From NCBI RefSeq assembly GCF_963668215.1, contig NZ_OY764190.1, positions 1,736,001-1,800,000 on the forward strand: a stretch of 64,000 bases of DNA, given 5' to 3'. Below are positions 18,475 to 25,031 of the stretch, in pieces (position 1 is the stretch's first letter; every line of letters begins with the position of its first letter). The position numbers and the translations under genes are program-made. Under the pieces are notes generated by a model that saw only the letters and a list, made by a program, of their open reading frames with translations, was not told the DNA's origin and did not search any database. The stretch is from an uncultured Desulfosarcina sp. (lineage in GTDB: Bacteria > Desulfobacterota > Desulfobacteria > Desulfobacterales > Desulfosarcinaceae).

Positions 18475-18634
18475 ATCGCGGCGGGGACGCCGCTCCCACG
18501 ATTGGATCAACAATCATCTTGCAGATGGAAGCATCCAAGTGGCTGCAAACTATCGGTAAGATTCCATTCATGGGAAAAAGCATCCACTTTGAATCAATGG
18601 TGCAATGTACGTGGGAGCGGCTTCCAGCCGCGAT
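18475..18634. repeat. Family A MITE-like repeat, copy 2
   Basis: Begins five bases after the RAYT stop with ATCGCGGCGGGGACGCCGCT and ends GGGAGCGGCTTCCAGCCGCG-AT. Its 160 bases share the internal words ATGGAAGCATCCAA and ATGGGAAAAAG with copy 4. It is followed by a family B remnant (about 18660-18690). Confidence 0.9.
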
Positions 18635-18755
18635 TGTATGTCCACGCTTCATGCCATGCAATTGGCGCTGCCACGCAGAGCATAGGAGCTATTTGGGGGT
18701 TGCTGACGGCTTCCAACCACGATGAACAAGGTCTTATTCACAACCGCACAAAAAA

Positions 18756-18786
18756 ACGCCCCGGCAGCGTAGAGCCGCCGGGGCGT
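18756..18786 (-). terminator. Terminator-like hairpin (duplicate of the porin terminator)
   Basis: ACGCCCCGGC and GCCGGGGCGT form a perfect 10-bp stem with an A-run before it, that is, a T-run on the minus strand. The hairpin and its flank (CACAACCGCACAAA, GTTTGCGTTTGT) repeat the sequence at the 3' end of the porin gene. No gene ends here, so it looks like a duplicated leftover. Confidence 0.75.
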
Positions 18787-18880
18787 TTGCGTTTGTCTGT
18801 CATACATCGAGTGTTGGGTAAGATTTAACTCTTTCTGCATGCGGCAATAGACGCTTAAAGGATAGATAGCAATCGAATTC

Positions 18881-19038
18881 ATCGCGGCGGGACGCCGCTC
18901 CAACGTTTGGATGGTCAATCGCTTTAGAGATGGTCGTATCCAATCGACTGCAAATTTTCGGAAAATTTCATTTATTGGAATAAGAATCCACTTTAAACAA
19001 ATGGTGCGATAAACGTGGGAGCGGCTTCCAGCCGCGAT
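18881..19038. repeat. Family A MITE-like repeat, copy 3
   Basis: Starts ATCGCGGCGGGACGCCGCTC and ends GGGAGCGGCTTCCAGCCGCG-AT, 158 bases. The interior shares GTTTGGATGG-CAATCG and TTTAAACAAATGGTGC with copy 4 and is closest to it. Confidence 0.9.
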
Positions 19039-19074
19039 TACATTCGATGAAAAATTCCTTCCCCTGAAATTAAG

Positions 19075-19165
19075 AATATGAAAATCCAAACTTGAACTTG
19101 CGATTTTAATACTTTTGAAAGATCTGTCCGCCTTTCAGCAATCATTATCTCTCCCCCCACGGATT
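19075..19165 (+). pseudogene. Remnant of a DUF4143 ATPase gene
   Basis: The first 33 bases are identical to the region before the intact ATPase gene (16744-16776). They are followed directly by a reading that gives LKDLSAFQQSLSL, matching LKDLSSFQQFLMLL from the middle of the intact protein. The N-terminal ATPase half and everything after this short match are missing. The remnant shows that a second copy once stood here and lost most of its length by deletion. Confidence 0.55.
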
Positions 19166-19402
19166 GAAAACTACCAGACCCTCCACATCCATGTCGGACA
19201 CGTTCCTTGTTGCAACGGTGAAATCGAAGGCCAGTCCCGTAGCGGCAATCAGTCCGTCAACGGCCGGGATCGGCCGGCCGCTTCTTTCTGCCCAGGCAAG
19301 TACCTTTCCCCACGTACGGGCAACGTTTAAATCAACGGGCACTATGCGGTTTTCGAAACGACTTGTCAGGTCTGTCTCCAGCCAGCGTTGCAGCCGGTTA
19401 TG
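19145..19402 (-). pseudogene. VapC-like PIN-domain toxin, N-terminal part deleted
   Basis: The frame reads RLQRWLETDLTSRFENRIVP then VDLNVARTWGKVLAWAERSG, RPIPAVDGLIAATGLAFD and ATRNVSDMDVEGLVVFNPW, the C-terminal two thirds of a PIN ribonuclease with its acidic residues (VDGLIAAT, TRNVSDMD). No start codon and none of the first ~50 residues with the first catalytic Asp are present. Upstream the sequence passes directly into the antitoxin gene in another frame. A deletion has therefore removed the antitoxin end and toxin start. Confidence 0.8.
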
Positions 19403-19626
19403 CGGGAAAGGTCGACATCCACATTCCTTAGCGGCGATTGCCTGAAAAAAGCAACCAGATCGTTTTTCGGCTGTTTCAGTTTGCGGTATTCCTTGACGGA
19501 CAGCACCACGACACTTTCCACGCCTCTTTTGGTCACGATTTGGGGACCGTCGGCCAGCGCTTTTTTTACCAGTTCGCTGAAACGGTTTTTAGCGTCCTGT
19601 AATTGCCAGGTTTCAATGATGGCCAT
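19366..19626 (-). CDS. Phd/YefM-type antitoxin with altered C-terminus
   Basis: An 86-residue protein starting MAIIETWQLQDAKNRFSELV and continuing KKALADGPQIVTKRGVESVV, the Phd/YefM fold that binds DNA as a dimer and normally neutralises a PIN toxin. Up to DVDLSR the sequence is normal; the final eleven residues are read out of frame from the toxin gene. GGAGG is only one base from the ATG, so translation may be weak. It may still bind its promoter, but its toxin partner is broken. Confidence 0.8.
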   Translation of the reverse strand: MAIIETWQLQDAKNRFSELVKKALADGPQIVTKRGVESVVVLSVKEYRKLKQPKNDLVAFFRQSPLRNVDVDLSRITGCNAGWRQT

Positions 19627-19706
19627 ACCTCCATATCCATTCAAAAGATAGACAGACTGGGCTGTATATCGCATTGGATGTTCTGTCAACTTCGATCATT
19701 GCGATC

Positions 19707-19875
19707 ATCGCGGCGGGGACGCCGCTCCAACGTTTGGATGGACAATCGTTTTAGGGATGGAAGTATCCAACTGACTGCGATGACGGAAAATTGGTGGAAA
19801 AAATTCATTCATGGGAAAAAGAATCCCCTTTAAACAAATGGTGCTATAAACGCGGGAGCGGCTTCCAGCCGCGAT
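19707..19875. repeat. Family A MITE-like repeat, copy 4
   Basis: Starts ATCGCGGCGGGGACGCCGCT and ends GGGAGCGGCTTCCAGCCGCG-AT, 169 bases, and is followed at once by a family B remnant (19880-19904) and the porin terminator. This A-B-terminator order is the same as at 18475-18786. Confidence 0.9.
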
Positions 19876-19971
19876 TTGTCGCTACCACGCGGAGCATGGG
19901 AGCGAGGTGTGAGTTGCCGACAGCTTCCAACCGCGATGGATGAGATCATATTCACAACCGCACAAAGAAAA

Positions 19972-20002
19972 ACGCCCCGGCAGCGTAAAGCCGCCGGAGC
20001 GT
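19972..20002 (-). terminator. Intrinsic terminator of the porin gene
   Basis: On the minus strand ACGCTCCGGC and GCCGGGGCGT form the stem, followed by TTTTTCTTTG. It lies 55 bases past the porin stop codon. The hairpin has one G-A mismatch relative to the duplicate at 18756-18786. Confidence 0.8.
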
Positions 20003-20056
20003 TTGCGTTTGTTTGTCATTTCGCCGGAAATCAAAAATCCGGCTGGACAGGTCGGT

Positions 20057-21709
20057 TTAGAATTCCACGGTCAGACAACCGTAAAAGGTCGTGTTGTCTT
20101 CGATTTCGGCAGTCTCGTCACCCTGTTTCCAGTAATCACCGGCATCCAGATAAGCGATAACGCCGTTGAAAACCAGGTTGTCCATGATGTTCCATTCCAC
20201 GGTGAAGTCGTACTCCTGACCATGGTCATCATCCCACTGAGGTCCGGTACCGGAATCTGGATCAAGATAGGGAGGATCGTCGGACTTGGAGTCTACAAAC
20301 AGAACGCCCAACTTCAGGTTCTCCAGTACAGCATATTCGGCTCCCAGCCAGTACATCTGGTAGCCGGCCGTGCCGGTAAGGGTCGTGGGACCGCCGGCCA
20401 GGTTGCCCACCGGAATACCGTTGGCGTCGGTGCCGCCCAGGGTGCTTTCCAGGCCGGAGGTGTCCGAGGTAAGCAAAAAGCCGTGCTCGAGATCGATTGA
20501 CGGCTCCAGGTATCCCATGGCGTTGGTCTCGTCGTCGGTGTAGTTGCTGTCGCCCTGGACATAGGTGTAGCCGGCGTTGAAGGTGAATCCGGCGATGTCA
20601 TATTTCAAGTCGATGGTGGCTCCCAAGCCGGTGGCGTCCATGTCTTGAAACACCTGCCCGGTTACGGGATCCGTACGGGCCTCGTCTATATCGATCGTGC
20701 CGAATCCATACAGCAACTCCGCCTCGATGGAGAAGCCGCCGAAAGTGCCCATGAAATAGGGATCCAACACCCACAGGTCGAGTTCGGAGCGGGTGGGGCC
20801 ATTTGATATCAGATAACCGGCGTAGGTTGCCTGGGCTGATTTTGCACTGGCATCTTCCGATAAGGCATGAAGATCCGGGATGCCGAAACCTCCTAAAGTC
20901 GCACCAGGTGTAGCTATATCATTGTCGATAAGAGCCTGAGGAATTCCACCGGCTAGTGCCGCCTCGATAGTGCCACCCAAAGTTGCAGATGCGAGAGCCG
21001 CAGCATCGACTTTGTCTTGATAGTTTACATACCCTGCCTGAAACGCCCGCAGGTCTGCCTGGGTGACGAAATTCTTGTGCTGGTAGTTGGCGATCAACAG
21101 GCCGGTGGACCAATTTTCCTGCTTGTAGGCCGTGAATCCATAGTATTTGTGGTAGTCAGCGTCGGAAACTACGTTGCCCAGATCGTTATCCTCGTTGCGT
21201 TGGTATACCAGTCCGGAGATAAAATCGCCCACGGGCACCACCCACATGATGCGGTCCTTGTGCTCGTCGTTGCCGCCGTGGCTGGCGGTGCTGTCGCCCA
21301 GTGGAAGCCCCCAAGGGGTGTCGATGTAACGACCGACAATGAAGCCGCCGATGGGGGTCTTGATGGTCATATAGGCGGCCTTCCAGTCAATATTGTTAGC
21401 ATCATCAATATCCGGTGCAAAGGGATCGTCTTCGTTGAGCGTAGAATTGTCATCCGAGCCCCATACATGGCCCTGCAGGGCAGTGAACTGGGTAGTGATG
21501 GTAATGTTTTCGTTGACCTTGAAAACCGGTTTGGCCATGAACTCCATGCTGCCATAGTCGTCCGTGGCGTCGTTTTCGCTGAGGGTTTCGTTGGAATGGT
21601 TGTACGTCTCCACAAAGTAGTGGCCCGAGACTTCCACCTCCAGGGCCATCGCCGGTACAGCGATCATCAGCGCCGCACACAGGGCAATCAGTAGACTAAC
21701 CTTTTTCAT
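20057..21709 (-). CDS. Outer-membrane beta-barrel porin
   Basis: A 550-residue exported protein. Residues 1-22 are a Sec signal peptide (LLIALCAALMIAVPAMA). The rest alternates short amphipathic strands rich in Tyr, Trp and Gly with acidic loops, and the chain ends TFYGCLTVEF, with the C-terminal Phe that the BAM machinery recognises. IIVGRYIDTPWGLPLGDSTA-like loops resemble the deltaproteobacterial general porins. RBS GGAGGAG is well placed. The gene is monocistronic, with its own terminator. Which solutes pass is unknown. Confidence 0.88.
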   Translation of the reverse strand: MKKVSLLIALCAALMIAVPAMALEVEVSGHYFVETYNHSNETLSENDATDDYGSMEFMAKPVFKVNENITITTQFTALQGHVWGSDDNSTLNEDDPFAPDIDDANNIDWKAAYMTIKTPIGGFIVGRYIDTPWGLPLGDSTASHGGNDEHKDRIMWVVPVGDFISGLVYQRNEDNDLGNVVSDADYHKYYGFTAYKQENWSTGLLIANYQHKNFVTQADLRAFQAGYVNYQDKVDAAALASATLGGTIEAALAGGIPQALIDNDIATPGATLGGFGIPDLHALSEDASAKSAQATYAGYLISNGPTRSELDLWVLDPYFMGTFGGFSIEAELLYGFGTIDIDEARTDPVTGQVFQDMDATGLGATIDLKYDIAGFTFNAGYTYVQGDSNYTDDETNAMGYLEPSIDLEHGFLLTSDTSGLESTLGGTDANGIPVGNLAGGPTTLTGTAGYQMYWLGAEYAVLENLKLGVLFVDSKSDDPPYLDPDSGTGPQWDDDHGQEYDFTVEWNIMDNLVFNGVIAYLDAGDYWKQGDETAEIEDNTTFYGCLTVEF

Positions 21710-21910
21710 CTGGCTCCTCCTTGTTAAACGTGGTGATGGTGCATCGGTTCAACTGCCTGAAATAGTTTTAATCACCCCCTTTGGATACGTTGTGGATGCA
21801 GTTGTCCAGGCTGCATCGACAATCCAGCATGTGGCTGACAACGGTCAGGTCCCTACAATAATTTGTTTTTTATTAAGAAATACGGATCTTGAAGAGTGAT
21901 CCGGCAACAT

Positions 21911-22058
21911 CAAATAAAAATCACAAATGACAAGCACCAAATCTCAAATAAATCACAAATTCAAAATCTCAAACTGCACCAACAATCCGTAACGAAGTTT
22001 TATGGTTCTGCCAGATCGTTTGGAATTTGGTCATTGGAATTTATTTGTTATTTGGTTT
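21911..22058. repeat. Family C AT-rich palindromic repeat
   Basis: Third copy of the CAAAT/ATTTG element (CAAGCACCAAATCTCAAATA on the left; TTTGGAATTTGGTCATTGGA on the right). It occupies most of the 384-base gap upstream of the porin; no gene-like signal was seen in the remainder. Confidence 0.85.
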
Positions 22059-22093
22059 TTTGATATTGGAACTTTCTCTCTTGTCGGTCTCCA

Positions 22094-23788
22094 CTATTTG
22101 TCCGACAACTCACCAATCTGTTCAACGACAATATTGCTGGACTTGGTCTGCATGATACCGGTGCTGGTCACCATAGCGTAAACCGCCTCCAGCCGGCCGT
22201 CGCCATTGAGATCGGCCAGGGAAAAATCGCTGATGTAGCCGCTGATCTCTTCGCCGGTCCAGATTTCCTTCATGTTTACCTTGTTCCAGCGCAGGGCAAT
22301 CACCCGGCCACGAGTGTACTGGCGAAAACGCTCAACGAATCCCCGGGCAAAATCGCGGTTGTGCACCGTGACCACTTCCACCGTTCCGTCACCATCGAGA
22401 TCGGCGGGGATCAAGCGTTGGGTCAGGTAAGTGCGGTCCGTGGTGCGGGCGTCCGTGGACGATTCGGATGCCAGAAACATGGGGTTGCCGCCCAGGGTCT
22501 CCTGGCCGGCCCACTGGGGACTGCCGGCCGGATCGTAAATACGCAGTTCGTCACTGGCCGAATAGGCGATGGCCCGGGTCTTGCCGTCATTGAAAATGTT
22601 ACCCCGGGCGAAACGATAAATGGTCATCTCCTGAGACAGAGGCAGGCGGCGGCCGGCCTGGTATTCCCTGCCGGTCCAGGTCAGTTCGAAGATGCCGGAA
22701 AGAAAATGCTTGCTTTCATACAACCCGCCGGTATCGATGGCCGATGGGGTGCCGCGGCGCTGGCCCATGAGGATGGGGCCTTTTTCCGGATCATCGCCGA
22801 CCCGGAAATACCAGGGTTGGCCTCCGGCAATAGGCTGCAAGGAAGACCCGTTATACTCCAGCACCACGGAATCCAGCTTGTTGTATGCATCCAGGCGGGT
22901 GACAAAAACTTCCGCCTTGCCGTTGCCGTTGATGTCACCTGCGTCCAGGGCAACGATAGTGTGGCGTTTGCCGGCATCGTAGCCCGCCAGGCGATCCAGG
23001 CGGTCGCCGTTCCTGGTTTCGACCATCACCCGGCTTTCATGTACGAAGGCAATGTCCGGGCGGCCGTTGCCGTCCACATCCCCGGTGGCCAGGGCGCTGA
23101 TCGTGCCCTTGAAGGGATTGCTGGTCCACAGGGGCTCGATTTCTTTCTCGACCGCTGCGGTTTGCGCGGCCGGCGGGGCCGTGGCGACTATCGGTGCCGC
23201 TGCTACCGGCGCAGGTGTCGGAACAGCCACGGGTTGCGGACTGGGCTGGGGAAGCTCCTGGACCGGCGGTGCCACCTGAGGAACCATGATTGCCGGGGCG
23301 GCGGCCGTCGGAGCGGCGACCTGGGGTTGGGCGGACTGCGCGGCGAGATACTGGCCCGCCTGGGTGGCAAACTGGTTGATGTGATTGAGCACATCGCCGC
23401 TGCTCTGACCGAACTGGTTGAACCGCAGGGCGGCGTCTCCGGTTTCCACAGCGGTAAGGGCCGCATCGGTGCTGGCGCTGTTGCCGAAAAGGGTCAGGCT
23501 CCCGGTGACGACATAATCGGCGTTCAGGTCGCGCCCCATCTGAATCGGGTCTTTTCCCGGCGGCAGGGCATCCTTGCGGATTACGGTGGCCGCGGTTCCG
23601 ATGCGCGAGGCCATCATGTCCATGATGCCTCTGTTGAGAAAAGTCAGGTCTTTTTCAGAGTGAATCGTGAGTGGCAGGATCAAAACGCGTTTGGCAGTTT
23701 CTTCTGCCAGGGCGGGGGAATGAACGAGAATAAAAAAGGCTATGAAAAGGCGTAGCACACCATTCAGCCATCGTGAATCGCGCTTCAA
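22094..23788 (-). CDS. Exported FG-GAP/VCBS repeat protein
   Basis: A 564-residue secreted protein. A signal peptide (GVLRLFIAFFILVHSPALA) is followed by a TolB-N-like domain (KRVLILPLTIHSEKDLTF ... DLNADYVVTGSLT, about residues 30-130), then a Pro/Ala-rich linker (about 155-215) and a C-terminal set of FG-GAP repeats with Ca-binding loops DVDGNGRPD, DINGNGKAE, DLDGDGTVE and DLNGDGRLE. Such repeats form a beta-propeller. The start is a TTG with GGAGA nine bases upstream. The family is common in deltaproteobacteria and has no known function. Confidence 0.85.
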   Translation of the reverse strand: MKRDSRWLNGVLRLFIAFFILVHSPALAEETAKRVLILPLTIHSEKDLTFLNRGIMDMMASRIGTAATVIRKDALPPGKDPIQMGRDLNADYVVTGSLTLFGNSASTDAALTAVETGDAALRFNQFGQSSGDVLNHINQFATQAGQYLAAQSAQPQVAAPTAAAPAIMVPQVAPPVQELPQPSPQPVAVPTPAPVAAAPIVATAPPAAQTAAVEKEIEPLWTSNPFKGTISALATGDVDGNGRPDIAFVHESRVMVETRNGDRLDRLAGYDAGKRHTIVALDAGDINGNGKAEVFVTRLDAYNKLDSVVLEYNGSSLQPIAGGQPWYFRVGDDPEKGPILMGQRRGTPSAIDTGGLYESKHFLSGIFELTWTGREYQAGRRLPLSQEMTIYRFARGNIFNDGKTRAIAYSASDELRIYDPAGSPQWAGQETLGGNPMFLASESSTDARTTDRTYLTQRLIPADLDGDGTVEVVTVHNRDFARGFVERFRQYTRGRVIALRWNKVNMKEIWTGEEISGYISDFSLADLNGDGRLEAVYAMVTSTGIMQTKSSNIVVEQIGELSDK

Positions 23789-23886
23789 GTTCGAGAGTCT
23801 CCTTTTCCTATTTCAGGCTTGTGAACCTTGTTAACATGAACCATGAAAAATTAAAAGTGCAATTTATTTATGAACGACAATTCAGC

Positions 23887-24858
23887 CTATATCATGCCCT
23901 CCAGCCGCTGCCGGATGATGGCCTCGGCTTCGGCCATGATGCGATCGACAAGCTGCCGGCAGGTAGGAATATCGTGAATCAGGCCGGCCACCATGCCGCA
24001 GGACCATACGCCGGAATCAACTCGTCCTTCCGTCATGACTTTGGGGTAAACCCCCACCACCTCCTCGACGATATCCTCAAACTGCAAGTCTTTGCCCAGG
24101 GAGGCCTCTTTTCCCAGCAGGCGCTCGACGGCCGGGTTGTTGAGCACCCGTTCCGTGTTGCGCAACGGGCGCATCACCAGTCGCGTGTCCAGTTCCGTAG
24201 CCGCCACGATAGCCTGCTTGACGTTCTCATGCACCGGCGCTTCCACGGTAGCGATAAAGCGCGTGCCCATGTTGATGCCCTCGGCGCCCAAGGCCAGGGA
24301 GGCCACCAGGCTGCGGGCGTCGGCCATGCCGCCGGAAGCCACAAAGGGAATCTTCAGTTCTTCGGCGGCCCGGGGCAGGAGAACCATGTTGGGAATGTCG
24401 TCCTCGCCCGGATGGCCGCCGCACTCGAATCCGTCCACCGACACCGCATCGCAGCCGATGGCCTCGGCTTTCAGGGCATGGCGAACCGACGTACATTTAT
24501 GGATCACCCTGACACCGGCATCTTTCAGTGCCGGCAAAACCGCCTCGGGATTGCGGCCGGCGGTTTCCACGACCTTGACGCCGCCTTCGATGATGGCACG
24601 GACATAGCCTGGATAATCCACCGTGTGGACCGTGGGCAGAAAGGTCAAATTCACGCCGAAGGGATTGTCGGTCATCTCCCGGCAGCGGGCGATCTCTTTG
24701 GCCAGATCCTCCGGCGTCTTCTGGGTCAGGGCCGTGATGATGCCCAACCCGCCGGCATTGGAAACTGCGGCGGCCAGTTCGGCCAAGGCCACGTAGTGCA
24801 TGCCGCCCTGGATGATGGGATGCTGAATATCGAACAACTCGGTGATACGGGTTTTCAT
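23887..24858 (-). CDS. Nitronate monooxygenase / FabK-like flavoprotein
   Basis: A 323-residue FMN-binding TIM-barrel enzyme. HPIIQGGMHYVALAELAAAV opens the barrel, GGLGIITA and VSVDGFECGGHPGED are phosphate/FMN loops, and PFVASGGMADARSLVASLAL with GAEGINMGTRFIAT forms the C-terminal FMN site. Close relatives include nitronate monooxygenase (2-nitropropane dioxygenase) and the enoyl-ACP reductase FabK. The catalytic His of nitronate enzymes falls in CGGHPGED. In an anaerobe an enoyl reductase-like role is possible. The ATG at 24858 follows GGAGGAAGAG. Confidence 0.9.
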   Translation of the reverse strand: MKTRITELFDIQHPIIQGGMHYVALAELAAAVSNAGGLGIITALTQKTPEDLAKEIARCREMTDNPFGVNLTFLPTVHTVDYPGYVRAIIEGGVKVVETAGRNPEAVLPALKDAGVRVIHKCTSVRHALKAEAIGCDAVSVDGFECGGHPGEDDIPNMVLLPRAAEELKIPFVASGGMADARSLVASLALGAEGINMGTRFIATVEAPVHENVKQAIVAATELDTRLVMRPLRNTERVLNNPAVERLLGKEASLGKDLQFEDIVEEVVGVYPKVMTEGRVDSGVWSCGMVAGLIHDIPTCRQLVDRIMAEAEAIIRQRLEGMI

Positions 24859-24953
24859 TTTCTCTTCCTCCAATGCGTTGGAAAATGTGAATCATACGAA
24901 CTTTGTTTCAGACCCGGAGATCTTCTTTTGTCTCATTCCGACGAGGAGTCCAT

Positions 24954-24981
24954 GTAGGGGCAAGGCGCGCCTTGCCCTTAC
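24954..24981. repeat. GTA-GGGC palindrome (family E)
   Basis: GGGCAAGGCGCGCCTTGCCC is a perfect 20-base palindrome flanked by GTAG and TTAC. It shares the GTA...GGGC/GCCC...TAC frame with 15073-15100 but has a different core. It lies in the 173-base gap between the two flanking minus-strand genes and could also act as a hairpin terminator. Confidence 0.75.
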
Positions 24982-25031
24982 GACAACCCACCGCTGCATG
25001 AATGATGCTTCTGGGTTGTTTTGGGAGCCTG

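Noticed and set aside
16476..19875. CRISPR array from the repeated hairpins
   Set aside because: Units are 140-170 bases, irregularly spaced, with inverted ends, and no cas gene is near.
22361..23755. Long plus-strand open frame opposite the FG-GAP gene
   Set aside because: No recognisable domain; Gly/Arg/His-rich composition of an antisense shadow in GC-rich DNA, and the minus-strand gene has a signal peptide and FG-GAP repeats.
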